DNA of 64,000 nt, taken from assembly GCF_051201015.1 (NCBI RefSeq), contig NZ_JBPEHI010000001.1. One strand, written 5' to 3'. Origin of the DNA: Petrimonas sulfuriphila (lineage in GTDB: Bacteria; Bacteroidota; Bacteroidia; Bacteroidales; Dysgonomonadaceae). A model generated the notes under the pieces. The model was not told the origin of the DNA, ran no database searches, and saw only the letters and a list, made by a program, of their open reading frames with translations. Position numbers and translations under genes: made by a program. Shown one piece after another: positions 33,894-41,741 of the stretch; the stretch's first letter is position 1, and each line of letters opens with the position of its first letter.

Positions 33894-35014
33894 TGTCAGC
33901 ATTAAAGCCCCTACGGGTAATCATTAGCGGCGGTGGTACCGGCGGACATATTTTTCCCGCTATCTCCATCGCTAACGCTATAAAGGAACGGTGGAGCGAC
34001 GCCGAAATCCTTTTCGTCGGTGCGGAAAACCGGATGGAAATGGAGCGTGTTCCAGCTGCAGGATACACCATTGTCGGACTTCCCGTAGCCGGTTTCGACC
34101 GGAAAAATCTGCTGAAAAATGTTTCGGTAGCCGTGAAATTATTGAAGAGTATGCGAAAGGCTAGAGCCATTGTTGCCTCGTTCAAACCCGATATCGCTGT
34201 GGGAGTAGGCGGCTATGCCAGCGGGCCCACCCTCCGGGCGGCGGCTGCAAAAGGCGTTCCGACAGTTTTGCAGGAACAGAATTCATATGCCGGAGTAACC
34301 AATAAGATGCTGGCGCAGAAAGCGGCCAAAATCTGTGTGGCGTACGAAGGTATGGAACGGTTCTTTCCGAAAGAAAAAATTGTGCTCACCGGCAATCCTA
34401 CGCGACAGGATTTAGTCGTTTCCGAGGAAAACAGGCAGAAAGGATATACGTACTTCGGCTTAAACCCTGAAAGGAAAACAGTACTCCTGGTGGGTGGCAG
34501 TCTGGGTGCGCGAACGCTTAACGAAAGCATCATCGGATCGTGCTCCGATATACAGAAATCCGATGTTCAAGTTATCTGGCAATGTGGAAAGTACTATTTT
34601 AAAGAAATGTCTGACTTGCAGGCGCAGGGAAGAATTCCCGGAAATGTGTATCTGTTCGATTTCCTCTCGCGCATGGATTATGCCTACTCCGTTGCCGACC
34701 TTGTGATTTCACGTGCCGGAGCCGGTTCCATATCGGAATTCTCTCTGCTGGGAAAACCGGTTATCCTTGTCCCGTCACCTAACGTTGCGGAGGATCACCA
34801 GACACAGAACGCCATGGCGTTGGTGAAAAGAAATGCGGCTATGATGGTGGCCGACGCCGAAGCAAAGGCACTCTTGTTTGATATGGCTTTGAGTCTGGTA
34901 AAAGATGAAAGCAAATTAGAGGAGTTGAGCCGGAATATCTTGAAATTGGCGCAACGAGGTTCGGCCCGGCGTATCGTGGATGAGATAGAAAAAATTATGC
35001 ATTATGAATTATGA
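33890..35014 (+). CDS. murG: UDP-GlcNAc transferase MurG
   Basis: The 374-residue GT28 enzyme makes lipid II from lipid I at the inner membrane. The glycine-rich loop SGGGTGGHIFPA (13-24), VGVGGYASGP and the C-terminal LVISRAGAGSISEFSLLGKPVILVPSP with NA..L at the UDP site are present. Two adjacent ATG codons could start it; the first overlaps the ftsW stop. Its last residues IMHYEL are encoded by the heptanucleotide repeat that also supplies the murC start, so the two genes overlap by 11 nt. Confidence 0.95.
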   Translation: MMSALKPLRVIISGGGTGGHIFPAISIANAIKERWSDAEILFVGAENRMEMERVPAAGYTIVGLPVAGFDRKNLLKNVSVAVKLLKSMRKARAIVASFKPDIAVGVGGYASGPTLRAAAAKGVPTVLQEQNSYAGVTNKMLAQKAAKICVAYEGMERFFPKEKIVLTGNPTRQDLVVSEENRQKGYTYFGLNPERKTVLLVGGSLGARTLNESIIGSCSDIQKSDVQVIWQCGKYYFKEMSDLQAQGRIPGNVYLFDFLSRMDYAYSVADLVISRAGAGSISEFSLLGKPVILVPSPNVAEDHQTQNAMALVKRNAAMMVADAEAKALLFDMALSLVKDESKLEELSRNILKLAQRGSARRIVDEIEKIMHYEL

Positions 35015-35021
35015 ATTAATA
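34994..35021. repeat. Heptanucleotide repeat at the murG-murC junction
   Basis: Units ATTATGC, ATTATGA, ATTATGA, ATTAATA encode the end of MurG (..IMHYEL stop) in one frame and the start of MurC (MNYELI..) in another. Three ATG codons occur at 34997, 35004 and 35011; the middle one starts murC. The stop of murG is the TGA within the third unit. Confidence 0.7.
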
Positions 35022-36380
35022 TACTTTATCGGTATCGGCGGTATCGGCATGAGTAACCTTGCCCGGTATTTTATACAGCAGGGAAAATCGGTTGCCGGAT
35101 ACGATCGCATGGAAACCCCGCTTACCAAAGCGCTGGTCGCCGAAGGAGCGAAAGTCCATTATGAGGATTATGTTCGGCTCGTACCCGCTGAATTTCTCGA
35201 TAAAGAAAAGACACTTGTAGTCTATACTCCCGCAGTACCGGCATCGCACAGTGAATTGCAGTTTTTCCGGCAAAGCGGTTTTACGATAATGAAACGTGCC
35301 CAACTCCTTGGTGAGGTAACCAAGACGAGCGACGCAGTTTGTGTGGCAGGGACACACGGGAAGACGACGGTGTCAAGCATGACAGCTCACCTGTTGCGGC
35401 AATCGGGAGTAGATTGCAACGCATTTCTGGGTGGAATCCTTAAAAATTACGGCACCAACCTGCTGCTGTCGGATAAAAGTCGCATTACTGTTGCCGAAGC
35501 AGATGAGTATGACCGTTCTTTTCATTGGCTGCAACCCTGGATTGCGGTTATTACCTCGGCCGATCCCGACCACCTGGATATTTACGGGACGCCGGAGGCC
35601 TACCGCGAAAGTTTTGAACATTTCACATCACTTATCCGGAAGAACGGATACCTGATCCTAAAGAAAGATGCACCGCTAACTCCAAGAACGGATGCAACGG
35701 TGACAGTCTTTACCTATTCCGAATCAGAAGGCGATTTTCATGCTGAAAATATCCGCATCGGCAACGGGGAAATTACGTTCGACTTTGTGTCGCCCAATAG
35801 CCGGATTACCGGTATACAGCTGGGTGTGCCTGTGAAGGTGAACATCGAAAACGCGGTAGCTGCAATAGCTGCAGCTGTATTGAGCGGTGTTAATCCCGAT
35901 GAGGTACGTGCGGCAATGAAAACTTTCGGGGGGGCGAAGCGCCGGTTCGATTTTCAATTGAAAACTCCCAACCTCGTTTTTATCGATGATTATGCGCACC
36001 ATCCACAAGAGTTGACAGCATCCATCCGCTCTATCAGGCAATTGTATCCCGACCGGAAAGTTACCGGTGTTTTTCAACCCCACCTTTATACGCGTACGCG
36101 CGACTTTGCCGATGATTTTGCTCAAAGCCTCTCGTTGCTCGACGATGTGATCCTGCTGGATATTTATCCGGCACGGGAAGAACCCATACCGGGAATCACT
36201 TCGGGGGTTATCTTTGATAGAATCACATCGAAGGAAAAGGTGCTTTTGAAAAAAGCCGAACTGCTCGATTTCTTGGAAAACAAAGAGTTGGACGTTTTGG
36301 TTACATTGGGTGCAGGAGATATAGAGCACTTATTGCCCGCGATTAAACAATTGTTAGAAAAAAAAAGTATCGGAAAATAA
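35004..36380 (+). CDS. murC: UDP-MurNAc:L-Ala ligase MurC
   Basis: The 458-residue Mur ligase adds the first amino acid to UDP-MurNAc. The N-terminal IGIGGIGMSNLARY is the UDP-binding signature. The ATP loop is AGTHGKTTVSS (115-125), and the middle block FIDDYAHHPQELTASI followed by FQPHLYTRTRDF is specific to MurC. The initiator and residues 2-5 come from a heptanucleotide repeat shared with murD. It overlaps murG by 11 nt. Confidence 0.95.
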   Translation: MNYELIYFIGIGGIGMSNLARYFIQQGKSVAGYDRMETPLTKALVAEGAKVHYEDYVRLVPAEFLDKEKTLVVYTPAVPASHSELQFFRQSGFTIMKRAQLLGEVTKTSDAVCVAGTHGKTTVSSMTAHLLRQSGVDCNAFLGGILKNYGTNLLLSDKSRITVAEADEYDRSFHWLQPWIAVITSADPDHLDIYGTPEAYRESFEHFTSLIRKNGYLILKKDAPLTPRTDATVTVFTYSESEGDFHAENIRIGNGEITFDFVSPNSRITGIQLGVPVKVNIENAVAAIAAAVLSGVNPDEVRAAMKTFGGAKRRFDFQLKTPNLVFIDDYAHHPQELTASIRSIRQLYPDRKVTGVFQPHLYTRTRDFADDFAQSLSLLDDVILLDIYPAREEPIPGITSGVIFDRITSKEKVLLKKAELLDFLENKELDVLVTLGAGDIEHLLPAIKQLLEKKSIGK

Positions 36381-36395
36381 ATCCGATACAATTTG

Positions 36396-36403
36396 TATCT
36401 TTG
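36396..36403 (+). promoter_or_regulatory. -7-like element directly in front of ftsQ
   Basis: TATCTTTG matches TAnnTTTG and ends 5 nt before the ftsQ ATG. If used, transcription would begin at or next to the start codon and give a leaderless mRNA. No -33 TTTG is seen upstream, so it may also be chance. Confidence 0.35.
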
Positions 36404-36408
36404 CGTAA

Positions 36409-37140
36409 ATGAAAAAGTTTTTCATCATATTGATTGCGTTGTTGGTAACCGGTTATCTTATTTTTTCGGCTATTTACTTCAATGATTCATCCAGAAACGA
36501 GGTGTGCAATAAATTTGAAGTCATTGTAAAAGACAGCTTGCACACTCAGTTCATCCATCAAAAAGACATCGAGGTTTTGCTGAAAAGAAAAAAAGTTTAT
36601 CCGGTAGGTAAAACTATGGACGAAATCAATACGCTGGAAATTTTGGATACGATACTGACCAACCGGTTGGTAAAATCGGCGGAAGTGTTTACCACGCAAA
36701 ATGGAACAATTATTGCGAACATTTATCAACGCGAACCGGTTCTGAGGATTATCTCCGACACAAAGGGGAGCTTTTATATCGATGATAATCGGGAACGGAT
36801 GCCCGTCTCGCCAAATTCTACGGTGTATGTTCCCTTGGCTACCGGAGCTATTGATGAAGAATTTGCCCAGAACGAGCTTTACGACTTTGCTGCGTTTCTG
36901 AACGAAAATCCCGAATGGAGCGCATGGATCGATCAAATTGTGGTTAAGCCCAACAAAGACGTGGATTTGATTCCTCGTGCCGGAGATTTCAGGATCGCCT
37001 TTGGGAAATTAGATAACTATCCCGAAAAGTTTGCCCGGTTTGCCTTGTTCATCGAGAAAGGGTTGAATGTGGTAGGTTGGAACAGGTATTCAGAAATAAG
37101 TTTGAAATACGATAACCAAGTGGTTTGTACAAAGAAATAA
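36409..37140 (+). CDS. ftsQ: FtsQ-like cell-division protein
   Basis: The 243-residue bitopic membrane protein has one N-terminal membrane segment (about 4-24). A POTRA-like domain (about 35-110, with IHQKDIEVLLKRKKVYPVGKTMDEIN) and a beta domain follow (YQREPVLRIISDTKGSFYIDDNRERMPVS). Sequence similarity to proteobacterial FtsQ is weak; identity rests on topology, the Y..REP.L pattern and position between murC and ftsA. It would bridge early and late divisome proteins in the periplasm. Confidence 0.85.
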   Translation: MKKFFIILIALLVTGYLIFSAIYFNDSSRNEVCNKFEVIVKDSLHTQFIHQKDIEVLLKRKKVYPVGKTMDEINTLEILDTILTNRLVKSAEVFTTQNGTIIANIYQREPVLRIISDTKGSFYIDDNRERMPVSPNSTVYVPLATGAIDEEFAQNELYDFAAFLNENPEWSAWIDQIVVKPNKDVDLIPRAGDFRIAFGKLDNYPEKFARFALFIEKGLNVVGWNRYSEISLKYDNQVVCTKK

Positions 37141-37145
37141 AATAT

Positions 37146-38495
37146 ATGACTCAATCAGGATTTATAGCTGCCATCGATTTAGGAACTTCCAAAATTACCG
37201 GCATTATCGGGCGTAAAAACGAAAGCAACGTTATTTCCGTTTTGGAGTGTGTGTCTTTACCGTCGGAGAACAGTATCCGTCGGGGGACAATTTATAACAT
37301 TGATAAAGCCGGGGCAATCGTAAGGAAACTGATAAGCATGCTCGAGAATGCGTTGGGAAGGAAAATCGGGAAAGTGTATGTCTCCCTGGGAGGACAATCG
37401 GTGCACACGGAAGTAATCCGGGAGATGAAGCAACTCTCTTCTTCCGGCATCGTTACCGAAGAGGTGGTGGAACAACTCCGGAATGCGGCCGAAAAGTACA
37501 AGCCCGATATGCAGCGAAAATACGCTATTGGGGATGTGGAGTATTTTTTGGACGACAAGCCGGAAAAAAACCCGGTTGGGGTAACCTGCTCCATGGTAGA
37601 GGCAGAATACCAGATTGTGGTGGGTCGTCCCAACCTGGTATCGAACATCGAGAAAACCATCGTTGATAAAGGACACCTGCAAATTGCCGGATACATCGTT
37701 GGCCCGCTTGCTGCCGCAGCTATAGTTCTTACCGAGGAGGAAAAAGAGTTGGGGTGCGCATTTGTCGATTTTGGTGCCGGAACGACTACGTTATCCATAT
37801 ATAAAGGAGGCCTTTTGCGCCGTATGGTGACCATACCCTTTGGCGGGAGAAGCATAACCCGGGATATTGCGGAACTCAATTTTGTGGAAAGCGATGCGGA
37901 ACAATACAAGATAAAATTCGGCAAAGCCCGGGAAAATAATGAAAGTTCGCTTTTCTCTTCACCCTTTTCATCAAAACCCGATATCGACCTGGTAGAGTTG
38001 AACAAGGTTATTGTGATGCGTCTTGATGAGATTACAGCCAACATCAGGGAACAGATCCGGCTTTCCGGATATCAGGACCAGCTGGGTGCAGGGCTTGTTA
38101 TCACAGGTGGTGCGTCGCAACTGAGAAATCTGGAAGAGTATTTGAGTCAGCAGCTCGATTTACCTGTCCGCAAGGCATCTTCACGGAAGACCCTGGTAAA
38201 TAACACGCCGGAGTTTGCCAATGATCCTGCCCTAACTTCAGCGCTGGGAATGCTTTTGCTTGCTAGTGAAAATTGCGAGAAAACGGTTGAAGAATTCGAA
38301 GATGAGGAATCTTCGGACCAAAAGTCGAAAGGATCGGTTTGGAGTAATTTCTTTGGAGACCGGGACAAGGGAGACAAAGGCAAAGAGCAAAAAGAGAAGG
38401 AAAGCAAGGGTAAAAAAGAGAAATCCATCAACATAGGCGGAAAAATGAAAAATATGTTTTCTACTATGTTTGAGGAAGAAGACGATGATCAGTGA
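37146..38495 (+). CDS. ftsA: Cell-division actin homologue FtsA
   Basis: This 449-residue actin-fold ATPase anchors FtsZ to the membrane. Phosphate-binding block 1 is IAAIDLGTSKITGIIG, block 2 is FVDFGAGTTTLSIY, and the adenosine block is GLVITGGASQL. After the core, a Lys/Glu/Gly-rich linker of about 50 residues leads to a C-terminal amphipathic stretch (KMKNMFSTMFEEE) suited to membrane binding. I chose the ATG before TQSGFIAAID; an in-frame TTG 21 nt upstream would lie inside ftsQ. Confidence 0.94.
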   Translation: MTQSGFIAAIDLGTSKITGIIGRKNESNVISVLECVSLPSENSIRRGTIYNIDKAGAIVRKLISMLENALGRKIGKVYVSLGGQSVHTEVIREMKQLSSSGIVTEEVVEQLRNAAEKYKPDMQRKYAIGDVEYFLDDKPEKNPVGVTCSMVEAEYQIVVGRPNLVSNIEKTIVDKGHLQIAGYIVGPLAAAAIVLTEEEKELGCAFVDFGAGTTTLSIYKGGLLRRMVTIPFGGRSITRDIAELNFVESDAEQYKIKFGKARENNESSLFSSPFSSKPDIDLVELNKVIVMRLDEITANIREQIRLSGYQDQLGAGLVITGGASQLRNLEEYLSQQLDLPVRKASSRKTLVNNTPEFANDPALTSALGMLLLASENCEKTVEEFEDEESSDQKSKGSVWSNFFGDRDKGDKGKEQKEKESKGKKEKSINIGGKMKNMFSTMFEEEDDDQ

Positions 38496-38517
38496 ATGAA
38501 AAAAAATATTTCCAACA

Positions 38518-39807
38518 ATGGATACCGATATACTAGATTTTCAAATAAACAGCCGTACCGAAGCGATTATTAAAGTTATTGGGGTGGGTGGTGGTGGCGG
38601 AAATGCAGTAAACCACATGTTTAAAGAAGGGATACACGATGTTTCCTTCGCACTTTGCAATACCGATAACCAAGCCTTGTTGAGTTCACCTGTGCCTGTG
38701 AAAATACAGCTGGGCGAACATACCACAGGAGGGTTGGGTGCAGGGAACAAACCCGATGTGGCCCGACGGGCTGCAGAAGAGAGTATCGACCTGATTCAGG
38801 ATTTGCTGAGTGACGGTACCCGTATGGCGTTCATTACAGCTGGAATGGGCGGAGGAACCGGAACCGGGGCTGCTCCCGTTGTGGCACGCATAGCTAAGGA
38901 TATGGGTATTCTCACAGTGGGAATCGTTACCATTCCTTTCGTTTTTGAAGGACAGCGTAAGATTGTACAAGCATTGAAAGGTGTAGAACAGATTGCTGCC
39001 AATGTGGATGCGTTGCTTGTGATCAACAACGAGCGTTTACGGGATATCTATCACGACCTGACGATGCTGAATGCTTTTGCCCGGGCCGATGATACGCTGG
39101 CAACCGCCGCCAAGAGCATTGCAGAGATCATCACTATACATGGACACGTAAATCTTGACTTTGCCGACGTGGAAACCACTTTGAAAGACGGTGGTGTAGC
39201 TATTATGAGTCGCGGCATTGGTTCGGGAAAGGATCGTGTGAACAGGGCTATCGAAGATGCCATAAATTCTCCGTTGCTCAATAACAACGATGTTTTCAGT
39301 GCAAAGAAGATCTTGATCAACCTCTCTTTTGGCGAGGAAAATCCGCTTATGATGGAAGAGATGAACGCCCTGCACGACTTTATGTCGAAATTCGGCCACG
39401 AGATCGAGGTTATTTGGGGGGCTGCCGTGGAAAAGGATTTGGAGGAAGAGGTCAAAGTAACATTACTAGCAACCGGTTTTTCCATTATGGATGTTCCCGG
39501 AATTGAAGAGCAGCACAAAGCGCAAACGAAAGCGGAAGAGTTGGAAAGAAAAATTAAAGAAGATCAACGAAGGCAAGAGGAGGAGGATGAACAGAGACTC
39601 ATCGATAAGTATTACGGGACATTGGGATTGAAAATGCTTTCTACCGCCAATTATAAATTTGAACCCTTTATCCTTACTATGGACGAACTCGACGATGATA
39701 AGGTGTTGGAGGCACTTGAGAAAACACCGGTATTTAAGCGCGACCGGGATTTCAATCCTCGATTATTCAAGACAGAAACCCGCTCAGCAACATCGTTGTT
39801 TGATTAG
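38518..39807 (+). CDS. ftsZ: Cell-division GTPase FtsZ
   Basis: This 429-residue tubulin homologue forms the Z ring. The GTP-binding signature GGGTGTGAAP lies at 111-120. The N-terminal VIGVGGGGGNAVNHM and the synergy loop region NLDFADVETTLKDGG are standard. A charged linker (KAEELERKIKEDQRRQEEE...) precedes the C-terminal tail DFNPRLFKTETRSATSLFD, which is Bacteroidetes-like rather than the proteobacterial DIPAFLR type. It follows ftsA after 22 nt and ends the dcw cluster. Confidence 0.96.
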   Translation: MDTDILDFQINSRTEAIIKVIGVGGGGGNAVNHMFKEGIHDVSFALCNTDNQALLSSPVPVKIQLGEHTTGGLGAGNKPDVARRAAEESIDLIQDLLSDGTRMAFITAGMGGGTGTGAAPVVARIAKDMGILTVGIVTIPFVFEGQRKIVQALKGVEQIAANVDALLVINNERLRDIYHDLTMLNAFARADDTLATAAKSIAEIITIHGHVNLDFADVETTLKDGGVAIMSRGIGSGKDRVNRAIEDAINSPLLNNNDVFSAKKILINLSFGEENPLMMEEMNALHDFMSKFGHEIEVIWGAAVEKDLEEEVKVTLLATGFSIMDVPGIEEQHKAQTKAEELERKIKEDQRRQEEEDEQRLIDKYYGTLGLKMLSTANYKFEPFILTMDELDDDKVLEALEKTPVFKRDRDFNPRLFKTETRSATSLFD

Positions 39808-39832
39808 CGGAGAGCACAAGGCAAGCCTCGAC

Positions 39833-39860
39833 GTTGAACCTTGAACTTTAAACATTTAAA
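39833..39860. repeat. Heptanucleotide repeat between ftsZ and the yqeY-like gene
   Basis: Units GTTGAAC, CTTGAAC, TTTAAAC, ATTTAAA are the reverse-complement family of the repeat between rsmD and the DUF3822 gene. They fill most of the 65-nt gap and lead towards the ATG of the next gene. Confidence 0.55.
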
Positions 39861-39872
39861 TAGTTAAACATT

Positions 39873-40322
39873 ATGAACCTGTTCGATACAATTAGCGACG
39901 AAATAAAAAAAGCAATGCTCGCCAGAGATAAAGTGCGTTTGGAAGCACTGAGGGGCGTGAAAAAAGAATTTTTAGAAGCCAAAACGGCTAAAGGTGCATC
40001 TGATGAGCTTTCGGACGAAGCAGCAACGGCAATTCTGCAAAAAATGGTGAAACAACGCAAAGACAGTGCGGAAATTTATACCGCACAGGGAAGAGCAGAC
40101 CTGGCTTCTGACGAATTGGCGCAGTTGCGTGTTATTCAGGAATTTCTTCCTCAGCAACTTTCACCGGAAGAGTTGGAGTCGACCGTGAAGTCGATCATTT
40201 CTGAGACCGGTGCCCAATCCATGAAGGAGATGGGAAAGGTGATGGGAGTCGCTACCCGTCAGCTGGCAGGAAAGGCAGAAGGACGGGCCATTTCAGAAAT
40301 GGTGAAGAAGTTATTAAGTTGA
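39873..40322 (+). CDS. yqeY: GatB/YqeY-domain protein
   Basis: A 149-residue cytoplasmic helical protein of the YqeY family, related to the tail domain of the amidotransferase subunit GatB. Typical blocks are FDTISDEIKKAMLARDKVRLEALRGVKKEF, LQKMVKQRKDSAEIY and the C-terminal MKEMGKVMGVATRQLAGKAEGRAISEMVKKLL. The tail is thought to contact tRNA; a role in amidation by the stand-alone protein is not established. Length is normal. It is separated from ftsZ by a heptanucleotide repeat. Confidence 0.9.
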   Translation: MNLFDTISDEIKKAMLARDKVRLEALRGVKKEFLEAKTAKGASDELSDEAATAILQKMVKQRKDSAEIYTAQGRADLASDELAQLRVIQEFLPQQLSPEELESTVKSIISETGAQSMKEMGKVMGVATRQLAGKAEGRAISEMVKKLLS

Positions 40323-40344
40323 AATAATGCCTAAACCTATTCCT

Positions 40345-41220
40345 ATGAAATACCTTTTATCACTGGTTGCATTGTTGATTGTTTTCAGCATACAAGCACA
40401 GAGTTTGTCTATTAAAATGGAAGAGCTTTCGGCTCCAGAATTTATTTCAGCAGTTGAAAAAAGCTCCAAAACCATTATTTTACCCATCGGCGTTTTTGAA
40501 AAACACGGTCCACATATGCCGGTCGGAACAGATTTGTATACGGCGAGAGAAATTGCGCTCCGAGCAGCCGAGAAAGAATACACGGTAGTTTTTCCATGGT
40601 ATTATTTCAGCCAGATAAACGAAGCGCGTCATCAGCCGGGAACGATTGCTTATTCACCCGAGATTATCTGGAAAGTACTTCAGGAAACACTCAATGAACT
40701 TAGTCGGAACGGTTTTAAGAAAATAATCATTATAAACGGACATGGCGGGAACAACGCGTTTCTGAATTATTTTGGTATGGCGCAATTATCCGAAAAAAGA
40801 GATTATGCGCTTTACTGGTTTCAACCGGACTACGACCCTGAAGTGATCAAAAAGGCGGAAGCCCTGACTCAACACGATCGTTATGATCAACACGCTGGAA
40901 ACAGGGAAACCTCTATGGTGGCGGCAATTGTTCCGGACTTGGTTCATCCCGAAAAGGCAGGGCTACAATCGGGTGTGGATTTGGACAGGTTGAAAAATCT
41001 TCCCAGTGTTTATTCCGGAATATGGTGGTACGCCCGGTATCCTAATCATTATTCTGGAGATGGAAGGAAGGCCAATGCCCAGGCGGGAGAACTTATCTTA
41101 AACAGTGTAGTGGAGCAATTTGTAAAAAGTATCCAGGATATCAAGGCGGATAAAAATGTGCCTGAATTGCAAAATCAGTTTTTTGAAGAAGCCGAAAATC
41201 CGTTGGATACGAAACAATAA
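40345..41220 (+). CDS. Secreted creatininase-family amidohydrolase
   Basis: The mature protein of about 270 residues follows a signal peptide (MKYLL...VFSIQA, about 18 residues). Creatininase-fold metal ligands are visible in GVFEKHGPHMPVGTD (Glu52, His54, Asp63) and in IINGHGGNN, with a later NRETSMV acid. Family members hydrolyse cyclic or linear amides such as creatinine, mycofactocin precursor peptide or formamidopyrimidines; the substrate here is unknown. Export is unusual for the family and points to a periplasmic substrate. An in-frame ATG 18 nt upstream is possible but would put MPKPIP before the signal peptide. Confidence 0.8.
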   Translation: MKYLLSLVALLIVFSIQAQSLSIKMEELSAPEFISAVEKSSKTIILPIGVFEKHGPHMPVGTDLYTAREIALRAAEKEYTVVFPWYYFSQINEARHQPGTIAYSPEIIWKVLQETLNELSRNGFKKIIIINGHGGNNAFLNYFGMAQLSEKRDYALYWFQPDYDPEVIKKAEALTQHDRYDQHAGNRETSMVAAIVPDLVHPEKAGLQSGVDLDRLKNLPSVYSGIWWYARYPNHYSGDGRKANAQAGELILNSVVEQFVKSIQDIKADKNVPELQNQFFEEAENPLDTKQ

Positions 41221-41332
41221 AATATTCACGGGGCTACACTTTTAGTCATCTTATGAGTATTTACTAACGGAGTAACTTGTCCTATCCACTGACACAGATG
41301 GCGTGTTGAAATACAACTCCATTACCTTAAAA

Positions 41333-41640
41333 CTACTCTGTCCAACTCAGTACTCTCCACTGATTATCAACTTTTTTCAATAGAAATTGCATGCCCAACG
41401 GATCCATAACGATGGTACTGTCGTTTTTCATTTTAGTTTCCCATCTCGAAGTTGCTGTATATAAAACAGTATTTGCATCCAGCACTATATACTTTTCATT
41501 TTTTATGAATGATTTCTGACTGTTTACCTGGTTCAGAAAAGCATACATATTTTTAACAGACTGATCGTAATCTGCATAAACGCCTCCAACCAAAGAAACA
41601 AAATCAGGTGAGTCCAGGTATATTGAAATATACTCAACTT
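41333..41640 (-). pseudogene. 5'-truncated SnoaL/DUF4440-like remnant
   Basis: An open frame reads VEYISIYLDSPDFVSLVGG, then through YTATSRWETKMK to FLLKKVDNQWRVLSWTE before a stop. This matches the last two-thirds of a SnoaL-like (DUF4440, NTF2-fold) protein. Upstream the frame meets TGA with no ATG, so the N-terminal third is missing; a TTG start would leave only 86 residues. I read it as a decayed gene. No function is claimed. Nothing recognisable lies in the flanking 41221-41332. Confidence 0.45.
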
Positions 41641-41679
41641 TTGTTATCGTTCAATAAAATTGATAATATTTTTCAAAAT

Positions 41680-41705
41680 CAAAAACAAAGCGCCCTTGCG
41701 GGCGC
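41680..41705 (-). terminator. Terminator of the ECF/TonB/DUF362/polyferredoxin cluster
   Basis: On the minus strand a GCGCCC-GCAA-GGGCGC stem-loop (arms 41690-41695 and 41700-41705) is followed by TTTGTTTTTG. It lies 36 nt past the stop of the polyferredoxin gene and is a convincing intrinsic terminator. Confidence 0.8.
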
Positions 41706-41741
41706 CTGATAAATAAATTTCTTATACAGAGATTCTACTTC

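Noticed and set aside
37292..38044. Open frame of 250 codons antisense to ftsA
   Set aside because: Shadow of the highly conserved ftsA reading frame; Ser/Thr/Ile-rich nonsense composition.
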